Origin: Clostridiaceae bacterium HFYG-1003
Lineage (GTDB): Bacteria > Bacillota > Clostridia > Clostridiales > Clostridiaceae
DNA: 64,000 nt
Direction of reading: 5' to 3'
Assembly: GCA_024579835.1 (NCBI GenBank)
Contig: CP102060.1
Location: 806,001-870,000 of the forward strand
This document shows, one piece after another, positions 17,524 through 27,243 of this stretch. Every line of letters starts with the position of its first letter. The first letter of the stretch is position 1. The notes under the pieces are model-generated. The model made no database searches and was not told the DNA's origin. It saw only the letters and a program-made list of their open reading frames with translations. The position numbers were made by a program, and so were the translations under genes.

Positions 17524-18801
17524 TTGGACAAAAATGCAAGAGATATTTCATTGGAACGAGCGGATGTTTTGAAGTCGAAGATTCAGGATTATCTGGATAT
17601 TAAAGATACGATTCCATCGGGACTTACCAGAGAACCGCTGATTGCGGAGCGAAAACGTCGGATTATGGATGCGCTGGGCGCGGAGGAAGCAAACTGGAAT
17701 GACTGGCACTGGCAGGTCAGTGCCCGGGTGCGTGATTCTCAAACACTGGAGAAAATTATCCCGCTGACGCCAAAACAGAAGGAAGAGATTGACCGGGTGG
17801 GGAAGAAATTCCGCTGGGCCATCTCGCCGCATTTCCTGTCACTGATCGGAGATGAGGATCCGCTGGCTCACTATGAGAATCCGGTGTTCCTCCAATCCAT
17901 CCCCATCGGACTGGAGCTGACCGACAGCCATGGCAAGGCGGATCCCATGGGAGAAGAGTATACCAATCCGGCGGAGTGCATCACGCGGCGCTATGCGGAT
18001 CGGCTGATCATCTACGCCACCAATCAGTGCGGCATGTATTGCCGTCACTGTCAGAGAAGGCGCAATATCGGCGAATTTGACCGGCCCTCCTCGCAGGAGG
18101 CGCTGGAGCAGGCTCTGGAATATATCCGGAACAACCCTGAAATCCGCGATGTTCTGATTACCGGCGGAGATCCTCTGACCTTGAGCGATGAGCGGCTGGA
18201 CTGGCTCCTGTCTGAGCTGGATGCCATTGACCATGTTGAAATCAAGCGAATCGGCACCAGGATGCCCATCACCATTCCGCAGCGGGTCACCCCGGAACTT
18301 ACCAGCATGCTGCGCCGGCACCATCCGCTGTTCATCAACATTCAGTGCAATCATCCACTGGAGCTGACTCAGGATGTGAAAGAAGCTCTGGGCAGGCTGT
18401 CCGATGCGGGGATCCCGCTGGGCAATCAGGCGGTTCTGCTGAAAGGCATCAATGACGATCCGCATATCATGAAGAAGCTGAATCAGGATCTGCTGCGCTG
18501 CCGGGTCAAGCCTTACTATATTTTCCATGCCAAGGAAGTCATCGGGACGGAGCATTTCCGCACCAGTGTGGACCGGGGTATCGAGATCATGGAGTATCTG
18601 GTGGGCTACACCTCCGGCATGGCCCGTCCCACGTTCATCGTGAATGCGCCCGACGGGTACGGCAAGACGCCGATGCTGCCGGAATATACGGTATCCCGGG
18701 GACGAGACAAGCTGACCCTGCGTACCTGGGAAGGCCGGATCTTTGAGTATCCAAACAAGGATTTTGAGGGGTCGATCCGGGACCTGGAAAGCATCGAGTA
18801 A
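17524..18801 (+). CDS. eam: radical SAM/PLP aminomutase, best fit glutamate 2,3-aminomutase
   Basis: 425-residue enzyme of the lysine 2,3-aminomutase family. The 4Fe-4S/SAM motif is C169-x3-C173-x2-C176 and the PLP lysine is K381 (G-Y-G-K). In lysine 2,3-aminomutase two Asp residues, 37 apart, bind the lysine side-chain amine. Here the same positions are K337 (F-H-A-K) and N374 (I-V-N-A), also 37 apart and 7 before the PLP lysine. This is the Lys/Asn pair reported for glutamate 2,3-aminomutase, which makes beta-glutamate, a compatible solute. No beta-lysine acetyltransferase gene is adjacent, which also argues against a beta-lysine pathway. TTG start with a GGGGG-type ribosome binding site. 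Confidence 0.82.
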   Translation: MDKNARDISLERADVLKSKIQDYLDIKDTIPSGLTREPLIAERKRRIMDALGAEEANWNDWHWQVSARVRDSQTLEKIIPLTPKQKEEIDRVGKKFRWAISPHFLSLIGDEDPLAHYENPVFLQSIPIGLELTDSHGKADPMGEEYTNPAECITRRYADRLIIYATNQCGMYCRHCQRRRNIGEFDRPSSQEALEQALEYIRNNPEIRDVLITGGDPLTLSDERLDWLLSELDAIDHVEIKRIGTRMPITIPQRVTPELTSMLRRHHPLFINIQCNHPLELTQDVKEALGRLSDAGIPLGNQAVLLKGINDDPHIMKKLNQDLLRCRVKPYYIFHAKEVIGTEHFRTSVDRGIEIMEYLVGYTSGMARPTFIVNAPDGYGKTPMLPEYTVSRGRDKLTLRTWEGRIFEYPNKDFEGSIRDLESIE

Positions 18802-18975
18802 GGACAAACGCATCAGAATTTTAAACTTTAGATAATCATCAAATAAACATTCGATGAACATTAAACTAATAATGAAATCTGAAATTCTGTAAAGATATCG
18901 ATAAAAGGACTGGGATAAATTAGCGGTATTGCAGTGATGAGTGGATATGAATAACAGTTTTTTTAAAGAACGGGA

Positions 18976-19004
18976 TTGACATTGAATCGGGACTGGCGTA
19001 ATAT
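18976..19004 (+). promoter_or_regulatory. promoter of the ilv operon
   Basis: TTGACA (18976-18981), 17-bp spacer, TAATAT (18999-19004), directly upstream of the T-box leader. The 18802-18975 stretch before it is A+T-rich, with no terminator recognised after the aminomutase gene. Confidence 0.8.
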
Positions 19005-19010
19005 CATGAC

Positions 19011-19303
19011 TAACAGATTTCAAGCAAATGCGCCGACTGAGACAAACATGTCCAAGGAACAGAACAGAGAGCTGCTGGATGGTGAGAAGCAGACTGAACC
19101 GGATATTCAATAATCACTCAAGAGCAGCAAGGTTGAACGGATTTCCCAGTAAACTGCGCCGGATTGACTTACGTTACCAAGTCAGGATTCAACGACAGCC
19201 AAGGCGTCGTTCGATCTGGAGAGCCGAAAGGCGAAAATGCAGGGTGGTACCGCGGTATGTTTACACGCCCCTCGACAGGATGTTTCCTGTTGAGGGGCTT
19301 TTT
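19011..19303 (+). promoter_or_regulatory. T-box leader of the branched-chain amino acid operon
   Basis: The T-box sequence AGGGTGGTACCGCGG is at 19241-19255, which pairs with the NCCA end of uncharged tRNA. Upstream, AGAGAGCTGCTGG at 19066 onward with GGTGAGAAGCAG is the conserved distal part of stem I. A 14-bp terminator stem (19267-19280 / 19285-19298) followed by five T closes the leader. On the 3' side of stem I, an ATC followed by A at about 19113 is a candidate isoleucine specifier, though the loop was not folded. Uncharged tRNA would stabilise the antiterminator and allow ilv transcription. Confidence 0.9.
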
Positions 19304-19342
19304 GCGCGTTTGATAATCTGAACAGTCAAGGAGGAGAAGACA

Positions 19343-19582
19343 ATGGAACGAACATTACGAGCACTGATCCCAAACGAACCGGAAGTCATGATGCGGGTGA
19401 CGGCACTACTGAAGCGGAAAGGCTATCAGATGCGCAAGATCCTCATGGAGGAGGCAGAACTGGGAATGGGAGCGTGGCTCCAAATCACCTTCAATCCGGA
19501 TGGACCGCGTTTCAGCGGTGCACTCAATACGGTGGGGAAAGTGGTGGATGTCCGGACCGTGGAGGAAGTACTGAAGCCCTGA
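19343..19582 (+). CDS. ilvN: ACT-domain protein, short acetolactate synthase regulatory subunit
   Basis: 79-residue protein formed by one ACT-like domain (beta-alpha-beta-beta-alpha-beta: L-R-A-L-I-P-N-E-P-E-V-M-M-R at the start). This is the size of IlvM-type small subunits, about half of a standard IlvN/IlvH. It probably binds and tunes IlvB by branched-chain amino acid feedback. ATG with AAGGAGGAG upstream. It is the first gene after the T-box, separated from ilvB by ilvC and ilvD. The following 247 bp holds no gene I can support. Confidence 0.72.
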   Translation: MERTLRALIPNEPEVMMRVTALLKRKGYQMRKILMEEAELGMGAWLQITFNPDGPRFSGALNTVGKVVDVRTVEEVLKP

Positions 19583-19829
19583 TTCAGGCAAAAACAGGCA
19601 ATGGATTTTCGGCCACTCGCTGGAATAGCGGAGAGAGCCTGAGCAGAGCCAAGGGCTGGTCAGGAGTTGGATGAGAAGGAGCGGCAGAAAAGAATCAGCT
19701 GGCATCGGATCGGTGCTGAACAAGCTGCGCTGCCTCCGGGAAATGAAACAAAATATCAGATCCCGTCAGCAGCAAGTGTGCGGCAGATCGGGAAAACAGG
19801 AAAATACTTAGTGTAATAAACAGGGGGAT

Positions 19830-20843
19830 ATGAAAATGGCGAAGATGTATTACGAGGATTCATGCAAAGTGGGCGTACTGACTGGGAAAACCGTGGCGGT
19901 ACTGGGCTATGGCAGTCAGGGACATGCCCATGCGCTGAACCTGAAGGAAAGCGGCGTTCAGGTCGTGGTCGGATTGTACGAGGGATCGCGCAGCTGGGCG
20001 GCAGCCGAGGCAGCCGGCCTGGAAGTGCTGGTGTGCGAGGAAGCCGTCCGGCGGGCGGACGTGGTGATGATGCTGCTGCCGGACGAAAAACAGGCCAAAG
20101 TCTATGAGACAGCGGTTCGGCCCAACCTGCGCCCCGGCACGGCCCTGGCCTTTGCCCATGGCTTCAACGTCCACTTCAATCAGATTGTGCCCTCCGCTCA
20201 GGTGGACGTGTTCATGGTCGCTCCGAAAAGCCCGGGTCATCTGGTGCGGAGGGTGTATCAGGAAGGAAACGGCGTTCCGGCACTGTTTGCGGTATTCCAG
20301 GATGCAACCGGCCATGCCCGGGACCTGGCGATGGCTTACGCGGCTGGGATCGGCTGTGCCAGGGCCGGTGTCATTGAAACGACCTTCCGTGAAGAAACCG
20401 AAACGGATCTGTTCGGTGAACAGGCCGTCCTGTGCGGCGGTGTCAGCGAGCTGATCAAAGCGGGTTTCGACACACTGACGCAGGCCGGTTATCAGGAGGA
20501 AGTCGCTTATTTTGAGTGCCTCCATGAAATGAAGCTCATCGTGGATCTGCTCTACGAAGGCGGCATGGAGCGGATGCGCTTCTCCGTCAGCGATACGGCG
20601 GAATACGGAGACTACATGGTAGGCCGCCGGATCGTCAATGAAGCAACCCGGGAGGAAATGAAGCGGGTCCTCAGCCAGATCCAGAGCGGTGACTTTGCCC
20701 GGTCCTGGATTCTCGAGAATCAGGCCAATCGGCCGATGTTCACGGCCCGCCGCCGCCAGGAGAAGGAACACCCGATTGTGGCAGTGGGCAAGAAGCTGCG
20801 GTCCATGATGTCCTGGCTGCCCAAGGTGAAAGATCATGCGTAG
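19830..20843 (+). CDS. ilvC: ketol-acid reductoisomerase
   Basis: 337-residue class I enzyme that isomerises and reduces acetolactate or acetohydroxybutyrate to the dihydroxy acids. The nucleotide-binding motif G-Y-G-S-Q-G-H-A begins at residue 26. The C-terminal knotted domain carries the metal-binding D-L-F-G-E-Q and the [11 protein letters not shown] stretch. ATG start with a GGGGG stretch 6 bp upstream. The last codons overlap ilvD by 8 bp. Confidence 0.97.
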   Translation: MKMAKMYYEDSCKVGVLTGKTVAVLGYGSQGHAHALNLKESGVQVVVGLYEGSRSWAAAEAAGLEVLVCEEAVRRADVVMMLLPDEKQAKVYETAVRPNLRPGTALAFAHGFNVHFNQIVPSAQVDVFMVAPKSPGHLVRRVYQEGNGVPALFAVFQDATGHARDLAMAYAAGIGCARAGVIETTFREETETDLFGEQAVLCGGVSELIKAGFDTLTQAGYQEEVAYFECLHEMKLIVDLLYEGGMERMRFSVSDTAEYGDYMVGRRIVNEATREEMKRVLSQIQSGDFARSWILENQANRPMFTARRRQEKEHPIVAVGKKLRSMMSWLPKVKDHA

Positions 20844-22497
20844 CCATCAGCTGACACAGGGAGTCGAGCGGGCGCCGCATCGCTCTCTGCTGCGGGCGCT
20901 GGGTCTCACCGACCGGGAAATGAAGCAGCCGCTGATCGGAGTGGTCAGCGCCTTCAGTGAAGTGGTGCCTGGTCATGCGCACCTGAAAAACGTGACGGAC
21001 GCTGTCAAGACTGGAATCCGTCTGGGCGGCGGTACGCCACTGGAATTTCCGGCCATCGGCGTCTGTGACGGTTTGGCTATGAACCATGAAGGGATGCGCT
21101 ACTCGCTGGCCAGCCGCGAACTGATCGCCGATTCGGTGGAAGTCATGGCCCGAGCGCACAGTCTGGACGGGCTGGTGCTGGTGCCCAACTGCGACAAGAT
21201 CGTGCCCGGCATGCTGATGGCGGCTGCCCGGCTGGATCTGCCGGTGATCCTGGTCAGCGGCGGACCGATGCTGGCGGGGGAAACCAACGGCAAAACCGTT
21301 GACCTGAGCGCAGTGTTTGAGGCGGTCGGAGCGGTGAAAGCCGGACTGATGACGCTGGAAACGCTGCAGGACTACGAAGAGTCGGCCTGTCCGACCTGCG
21401 GCTCATGCTCGGGGATGTATACCGCCAACTCCATGAACTGCATTACTGAAGCCCTGGGCATCGCTCTGCCCGGTAACGGCACCGTTCCGGCCGTCTACTC
21501 CCAACGAATCCGCCTGGCCAAGGAAACCGGCCTGCGCATCGTGGAGCTGGTGCGGGAAGATTTCAAGAGTTCCCGGATCCTGACAGAAGACGCCTTTGTC
21601 AACGCGCTCCATCTGGATATGGCACTGGGCTGCTCCACCAACACGGTGCTCCACCTGAAGGCCATTGCCCATGAGGCGGGCGTGGATCTGGACCTGGAAC
21701 TGGTCAACCGGATCAGCCAGGCGACGCCGAACCTGTGTCGGCTAAGTCCCGCCGGACCGCATCACATTGAGGATCTGTACCGGGTCGGAGGAATTCAGAC
21801 GGTCCTGTGTGAACTGCAGCAGGCAGGCTGTTTCCGGGGGGAGGCAGCTACGGTGCAGGGACTGACTCAGGCGCAAGGGCTGCTGCGGCATCGCCGGCCT
21901 CAGGCAGACGGCACCGTTGTGCGCCCGGCCAGTGATCCCTTCAGCCCGACGGGCGGAATCCAGGTGCTGCGGGGCTCGATCACGCCGGATGGTGCCGTCG
22001 TCAAGCGATCAGCGGTGGCTCCTGCCATGATGGTGCATGAAGGCCCGGCCCGGGTATTTGACGGGGAAGAAGCGGCTGTTCAGGCCATTCTGGGTGGTGC
22101 CATCCAGCCGGGCGATGTCGTCGTAATCCGGTTTGAAGGACCCAAGGGCGGTCCTGGCATGCCGGAAATGCTGACTCCGACCTCCGCCCTGTCGGGGATG
22201 GGGCTGGACGAATCCGTAGCGCTGCTCACAGACGGACGCTTTTCCGGAGCAACTCGGGGGGCCGCGGTGGGACACATTTCACCGGAGGCCCAGGAAGGCG
22301 GACCCATCGGTCTGCTGCGCGACGGCGACCGGATCCGGCTTGACATTCATGCCGGCACCATTGACCATGACCTGGACGAGACCGAACTGGCGCGGCGCCG
22401 GGGGGAATTCCGTGCCAGGGAACTGAACGTAAAAGGATATCTGGCACGCTATGCCAGACTGACCACATCAGCTTCACAGGGAGCTGTATTTCGCTGA
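20836..22497 (+). CDS. ilvD: dihydroxy-acid dehydratase
   Basis: 553-residue Fe-S dehydratase that converts dihydroxy acids to 2-keto acids in valine, isoleucine and leucine synthesis. Cluster cysteines are seen in [10 protein letters not shown] and [18 protein letters not shown]. The C-terminal domain carries [11 protein letters not shown] and D-G-R-F-S-G. Full length. ATG inside the end of ilvC, so translation is coupled. Confidence 0.97.
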   Translation: MRSHQLTQGVERAPHRSLLRALGLTDREMKQPLIGVVSAFSEVVPGHAHLKNVTDAVKTGIRLGGGTPLEFPAIGVCDGLAMNHEGMRYSLASRELIADSVEVMARAHSLDGLVLVPNCDKIVPGMLMAAARLDLPVILVSGGPMLAGETNGKTVDLSAVFEAVGAVKAGLMTLETLQDYEESACPTCGSCSGMYTANSMNCITEALGIALPGNGTVPAVYSQRIRLAKETGLRIVELVREDFKSSRILTEDAFVNALHLDMALGCSTNTVLHLKAIAHEAGVDLDLELVNRISQATPNLCRLSPAGPHHIEDLYRVGGIQTVLCELQQAGCFRGEAATVQGLTQAQGLLRHRRPQADGTVVRPASDPFSPTGGIQVLRGSITPDGAVVKRSAVAPAMMVHEGPARVFDGEEAAVQAILGGAIQPGDVVVIRFEGPKGGPGMPEMLTPTSALSGMGLDESVALLTDGRFSGATRGAAVGHISPEAQEGGPIGLLRDGDRIRLDIHAGTIDHDLDETELARRRGEFRARELNVKGYLARYARLTTSASQGAVFR

Positions 22498-22520
22498 ATT
22501 AAAAAATGGGGGGAAGATCT

Positions 22521-24188
22521 ATGAAACGAAGCGGAGCTCAAATCGTATTGGATTGTTTAAATAAAGTGGGGGTCGATTCGATTTTCGGCTTCCCCGGCGG
22601 AGCTGTCATTCCGCTGTATGACGCGCTGTATGACACCGGACATCCCATCCGGCACTATCGCACCTGCCATGAGCAGGGAGCCGTCCACGCGGCCGACGGA
22701 TATGCCCGGACCACCGGCAAACCGGGGGTATGTCTGGTTACTTCCGGCCCGGGAGCCACCAATACGATCACGGGGATTGCCACGGCGTTTCTGGATTCGG
22801 TTCCTCTGGTGGTCATCACCGGACAGGTCGGGCGGCCGCTGATTGGCCGGGATTCCTTCCAGGAAGTGGATATCACGGCCATGACGCTGACCATCACGAA
22901 GCATTGCGAGATGATCCGGCGGGTGGAGGACATTGAGAAGACGATCCTGCGGGCGTTTGCCATTGCGGCCTCCGGCCGGCCGGGGCCGGTTCTGGTTGAT
23001 CTGCCCAAGGATCTGATGCTGCAGGAGACCGAATATCTTGGTCTTGATCTGACCGTTCCGGAAGCGCCGGTCTTTGACCGGAGCCAGCTGGAGCAGGCGC
23101 TGCCGGCCCTGCGCGAGGCCCGGCGTCCGGTGATCCTCGCCGGCGGCGGAGTGGTATTGGCCAATGCCAGTGAAGAACTGACCGAATTTGCCATGGCCTA
23201 TGGCATCCCGGTGGCCAACACACTGATGGGAACCGGAACGTTTCCGCAGAGTCACCCGCTTGCCCTTGGCCTGGTGGGCATGCATGGCTCGCAAGAGGCC
23301 AATCGGGCTTTGTCGGAAGCAGATCTCGTTCTGGCGCTGGGCGCCCGGTTCAGCGACCGGGTCATCGGGGCTCCGGATCAGTTCTGCCGGCAGGCCCGGA
23401 TCATTCAGGTCGACATCGATGTCAATGAACTGGGGAAGAATACGGACACCCATTTCCCGGTTCAGGGAGATCTCAAGGCGGTGCTCCAGGTGCTTCGGGA
23501 GGAGCTGGGGAACGGTCGCCAGCCAATGGCAGAACCCGCTCCGCGGCCAATGTCGGCATCGGGGGAAGGGGAACTCACGGCTCAACCGCTCCTGGAGGCA
23601 ATCCACCGTGCCTTTGGCGATGAAACCATTGTCGCCACCGAAGTGGGCCAGCACCAAATGTGGACGGCGCAGCACTTTGGCTTTGACCGGCCCCGGCGGT
23701 TTATAACCTCCGGCGGACTGGGCACCATGGGCTTCGGTCTGGGGGCGGCCATCGGGGCTCAGATTGGCAATCCGGACCGGCAGGTGCTGCACATTGCCGG
23801 CGACGGCAGCTTCAAAATGAACTGCAACGAGCTGGGCACCGTCAGCAAATACCGGGTACCGCTCAAGACTTTTGTTTTCAACAATCAGGCGCTGGGAATG
23901 GTCAGGCAGTGGCAGCGACTGTTCTGCGACGGCCGCTTCAGCGAAACCGACGGCGATGATTCCGTTGACTTCGTGAAACTGGCCCAGGCCTACGGCATCC
24001 GGGGATACCGGGTCGCGACCTTTGCCGAACTGGAGGCCGTGCTGAATGAAATCAGGGCTTTGGAAGAACCCGTGGTGGTGGACTGCCTGATGTCACGGGA
24101 TGAAAATGTGTATCCCATCGTGCCTCCGGGAAAAGCCATCACGGACATGATCACCGGACAGGAGACTGGGAAGGGGGAACTGGCATGA
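22521..24188 (+). CDS. ilvB: acetolactate synthase catalytic subunit
   Basis: 555-residue thiamine diphosphate- and FAD-dependent enzyme that condenses pyruvate with pyruvate or 2-ketobutyrate. Catalytic Glu51 is in H-E-Q-G-A-V-H-A-A-D-G-Y-A-R. The ThDP motif G-D-G-S-F-K-M-N near residue 430 continues to F-N-N. The ATG at 22521 follows GGGGGGAAG; an in-frame ATG at 22506 would sit within that ribosome binding site. The stop overlaps the ilvA start by 4 bp. Confidence 0.97.
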   Translation: MKRSGAQIVLDCLNKVGVDSIFGFPGGAVIPLYDALYDTGHPIRHYRTCHEQGAVHAADGYARTTGKPGVCLVTSGPGATNTITGIATAFLDSVPLVVITGQVGRPLIGRDSFQEVDITAMTLTITKHCEMIRRVEDIEKTILRAFAIAASGRPGPVLVDLPKDLMLQETEYLGLDLTVPEAPVFDRSQLEQALPALREARRPVILAGGGVVLANASEELTEFAMAYGIPVANTLMGTGTFPQSHPLALGLVGMHGSQEANRALSEADLVLALGARFSDRVIGAPDQFCRQARIIQVDIDVNELGKNTDTHFPVQGDLKAVLQVLREELGNGRQPMAEPAPRPMSASGEGELTAQPLLEAIHRAFGDETIVATEVGQHQMWTAQHFGFDRPRRFITSGGLGTMGFGLGAAIGAQIGNPDRQVLHIAGDGSFKMNCNELGTVSKYRVPLKTFVFNNQALGMVRQWQRLFCDGRFSETDGDDSVDFVKLAQAYGIRGYRVATFAELEAVLNEIRALEEPVVVDCLMSRDENVYPIVPPGKAITDMITGQETGKGELA

Positions 24189-25396
24189 ACGTAAATCATC
24201 TCTATCAGTCGGTTCTGGCAGCCAGACAGCGGCTGGAACCGGTCTTGAGCCGGACTAAGCTGATCCACAGCGATTTCTTCAGTCAGGAATCAGGCCACGA
24301 TGTCTACATCAAGCCGGAGAATCTTCAGAAGACGGGAGCGTTCAAGCTGCGCGGCGCCTACAACAAAGTAGCTCAGCTCAATGAGACAGAGCGAAAGACC
24401 GGGGTCATCGCGGCCTCCGCCGGAAATCATGCCCAGGGAGTCGCCTACGGCGCCAGCCTGCTGGGGATTGAGGCAACCATTGTGATGCCCTCCCAGACAC
24501 CACTGATCAAAGTCAATGCCACCCGGCAGTACGGCGCCAACGTCGTGCTGCACGGAGATACCTATGATGATGCCTGGCACCATGCGCTGGAACTGCAAAA
24601 AAGCGGCGGCCAGGTCATGATCCATCCCTTCGATGATGTGCAGGTCATGGCCGGACAGGGCACCATCGGGCTGGAAATTCTGAGTGAACTGCCGGATGCC
24701 GACGTCATTCTGGTGCCGGTGGGCGGCGGCGGCCTGATCAGCGGAATTGGCGCTTATGTCAAAACCGCGGCGCCGAAGTGCCGCGTGATCGGAGTCGAGC
24801 CGGAAGGAGCGCTGTCAATGCATACGGCCCTCCGGGAAGGCCGCGTGGTCAGCCTGCCCGCGGTTCATACGGTGGCTGACGGGGTAGCAGTCAAGCGAGT
24901 CGGAGACCAGACCTTTGAATTTTGCCGCCAGGTCGTGGATGAGATCATCCCGGTCAGTGACTACGACATCATGGATACCTTTCTGATGCTTCTGGAAAAG
25001 CACAAGATTGTGGCCGAGAACGCCGGAGCACTGGGATTGGCTGCCCTGAAGAAGATTCAGGGGAAAAACCTGAAGGTGGTCAGCGTTCTCTCCGGCGGAA
25101 ACATCGATGTGGTAACGGTGTCCGCCATGATCAACAAGGGGCTCACCCGGCGCGGCCGGATCTTCTGCTTCTCCGTTGATCTGCCGGATACTCCCGGACA
25201 GCTGGTGAACATCTCCAGCATCCTGGCCCGGCAGATGGCCAACGTGATCAAGCTGGATCACGACCAGTTCATGAACTTTGACCGGTTCAGCCATGTTCAG
25301 CTTCAGGTCACCGTTGAAACCAACGGTCACGAACACATCCGCGGCATTGTCCAGGACCTGAATGCTGCCGGCTATCAGATCCGCCAGGTTTATTAA
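24185..25396 (+). CDS. ilvA: threonine ammonia-lyase
   Basis: 403-residue PLP enzyme that makes 2-ketobutyrate from threonine for isoleucine synthesis. The PLP lysine is K54 in T-G-A-F-K-L-R-G-A; S-A-G-N-H-A-Q-G-V-A and the G-G-G-G-L-I-S-G phosphate loop are present. A single C-terminal ACT-like domain (about 325-403) suggests amino acid feedback, as in the short IlvA/TdcB-with-ACT group rather than the 500-residue form. It sits in the ilv operon under the T-box, which supports a biosynthetic rather than catabolic role. Confidence 0.94.
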   Translation: MNVNHLYQSVLAARQRLEPVLSRTKLIHSDFFSQESGHDVYIKPENLQKTGAFKLRGAYNKVAQLNETERKTGVIAASAGNHAQGVAYGASLLGIEATIVMPSQTPLIKVNATRQYGANVVLHGDTYDDAWHHALELQKSGGQVMIHPFDDVQVMAGQGTIGLEILSELPDADVILVPVGGGGLISGIGAYVKTAAPKCRVIGVEPEGALSMHTALREGRVVSLPAVHTVADGVAVKRVGDQTFEFCRQVVDEIIPVSDYDIMDTFLMLLEKHKIVAENAGALGLAALKKIQGKNLKVVSVLSGGNIDVVTVSAMINKGLTRRGRIFCFSVDLPDTPGQLVNISSILARQMANVIKLDHDQFMNFDRFSHVQLQVTVETNGHEHIRGIVQDLNAAGYQIRQVY

Positions 25397-25724
25397 GATT
25401 ACTAAAAAACCGGAGCGAACACCGAAGGAAGTCGCACTAGCGGCTGAATGGGGGCAGACTGGCAGGAACCGTCTCAAGAACGGTGGTTGGAAGCGGATAA
25501 AAAAGCCGGTGAGCCGGCAGGTTAATTTCAGCGTATAATATAAGAAGAGACTTCGACCGGACTCCTTGCTGACAAGGCAGAGGCTGTGCCGGATGAAGTG
25601 GCCGTTGCCTTACTGGATGCGGCTGAATACCATTGGATACGCCTTGAGCGTGAGTGCTCCATCCGGCGGTTGATCATCGGGCGGATCTTGCGATAAACCC
25701 GGTTGACAGGCGGAAAAAAATTTC

Positions 25725-25753
25725 TTGCAATGACCCTGGGAATCCTCTATACT
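25725..25753 (+). promoter_or_regulatory. promoter of rplS
   Basis: TTGCAA (25725-25730), 17-bp spacer, TATACT (25748-25753). A leader of about 75 nt follows with GCTAGTAC and CTGGCGCTCCGCTGGCAG segments that could form an L19-type autoregulatory structure, not demonstrated here. The rest of the 25397-25724 gap shows no gene; TATAAT occurs at about 25535. Confidence 0.75.
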
Positions 25754-25835
25754 AAATTTTGTGCTAGTACACCTGGCGCTCCGCTGGCAGAAGATGGCTA
25801 TGAACGTCAAATAAAAATTAGGGAGGGAATGCACA

Positions 25836-26183
25836 ATGAATGAACTGATCAGACTGATCGAAACCGAAACACTTCGGAAAGAGCCGCTGGCTGATTTCAA
25901 TGTGGGAGATACCATTAAGGTCCACGTTAGAATCAAGGAAGAAAAGAGAGAAAGAATTCAGATCTTCGAAGGAACCGTGATCAAGATTCAGAATGGTGGA
26001 GCCAGAAAAACCTTCACAGTTCGCAGAGTCGCCATGGGAACCGGAGTGGAAAGAACTTTCCCCTTCAATTCACCGACGGTTGATAAAGTGGAAGTTATCC
26101 GCAAGGGTAAGGTCAGAAGAGCGAAGCTCTACTACCTCAGAGACCGTGTGGGTAAGGCTGCCAAGGTCAAAGAAAGAATTTAG
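25836..26183 (+). CDS. rplS: 50S ribosomal protein L19
   Basis: 115-residue L19 at the 30S-50S interface. It shows the family core P[13 protein letters not shown], [10 protein letters not shown] and the C-terminal [11 protein letters not shown]-x-G-K-A-A. ATG with AGGGAGGG upstream. Usually next to trmD; here it has its own promoter and terminator after the ilv cassette. Confidence 0.97.
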   Translation: MNELIRLIETETLRKEPLADFNVGDTIKVHVRIKEEKRERIQIFEGTVIKIQNGGARKTFTVRRVAMGTGVERTFPFNSPTVDKVEVIRKGKVRRAKLYYLRDRVGKAAKVKERI

Positions 26184-26190
26184 TGTATCG

Positions 26191-26217
26191 AGGGATCATG
26201 CTGCATGATCCCTTTTT
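26191..26217 (+). terminator. terminator after rplS
   Basis: Perfect 10-bp stem AGGGATCATG (26191-26200) / CATGATCCCT (26204-26213) with a CTG loop, then a T-run. Confidence 0.9.
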
Positions 26218-26355
26218 ACTTTTTTTCTTTCCGGGACGGTCTGACAAAACGGAGGAACGATTCGCTGTTCCGGCGAGGGTTCACCGCGGCCGTTCAATCC
26301 GGATATAATTAGAGAAGTACTCATCATAAAATCGAACCACAAGGAGGTGGCTGTC

Positions 26356-27243
26356 ATGGCAGATAAGATCAACTGGTTTCCTGGGCATATGGTTAGGACC
26401 CGGCGGGAAATCACAGAAAATCTGAAACTGTGCGATGCCGTCATAGAGATCCGGGATGCCCGGATCGTCAAATCATCCGCCAATCCCGAAGTGGACCGCA
26501 TTGTCGGGACCAAGCCCCGGATCATCCTGTTAAACAAGGCAGATCTGGCAGAGGATCGGGTAACCCGGCTCTGGAAGCAGGAACTGTCCAATGCGACCAC
26601 GGTTATTCTCGAGGTCAACAGCCTGACGGGAGAAGGGCTGAATAAGATCAAGCCTGCCCTGGAGGGCCTGTTGGCGGAAAAACTGGAACGCATGGCCAAT
26701 AAGGGATTGAAGCAATATTATATGCGGGTAATGGTAGTAGGCATTCCCAACGTCGGAAAGTCTTCCTTTATTAACCGCATGGCGAAAAACTCCATTGCCA
26801 AGGTCGGAGACCGCCCCGGCGTCACCAAGAACAAGCAATGGATTAAGACGGGTCAGGGCATTGAACTCCTGGATACCCCTGGAATCCTGTGGCCGAAATT
26901 TGAGGATGACCAGGTCGCGTTGAACCTGGCCTTCACCGGCGCCATCAAGGATACCATTATGGATATCGAAACACTGGCCCTGCGGCTGATCGAGCGGCTG
27001 AGCCGCCATTACGCCAATCGCCTGGCGGACCGCTACCAGGTGGAAGTGGCTGAAGATGGTCTGGCTACCATGGAGGCCATTGCCCGCAAACGAGGCTACC
27101 TTCAGAAGGGCCGGGAAGTGGACTGGACCAGAACTGCCGTCATGCTGCTGGACGAGTTCCGGGGCGGGAAGCTGGGCCGCATCTCCCTGGAATGGCCGGG
27201 CCGCGCGGTGGAAGAACCGGTGGATCATGAGTCAGCAGAATAG
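26356..27243 (+). CDS. rbgA: ribosome biogenesis GTPase RbgA (YlqF)
   Basis: 295-residue circularly permuted GTPase needed for late 50S assembly. Motifs occur in permuted order: G4 N-K-A-D at about 60-63, then G1 G-I-P-N-V-G-K-S-S at about 129-137, then G3 D-T-P-G at about 173-176. The N terminus has the W-F-P-G-H-M motif typical of the YlqF group. ATG 26356 has AAGGAGGTG upstream. The 3' end overlaps rnhB. Confidence 0.96.
   Translation: MADKINWFPGHMVRTRREITENLKLCDAVIEIRDARIVKSSANPEVDRIVGTKPRIILLNKADLAEDRVTRLWKQELSNATTVILEVNSLTGEGLNKIKPALEGLLAEKLERMANKGLKQYYMRVMVVGIPNVGKSSFINRMAKNSIAKVGDRPGVTKNKQWIKTGQGIELLDTPGILWPKFEDDQVALNLAFTGAIKDTIMDIETLALRLIERLSRHYANRLADRYQVEVAEDGLATMEAIARKRGYLQKGREVDWTRTAVMLLDEFRGGKLGRISLEWPGRAVEEPVDHESAE

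Noticed and set aside
18870-18892. CodY box upstream of the ilv operon
   Set aside because: The AAATCTGAAATTCTG segment matches the consensus AATTTTCWGAAAATT too poorly on its left half.
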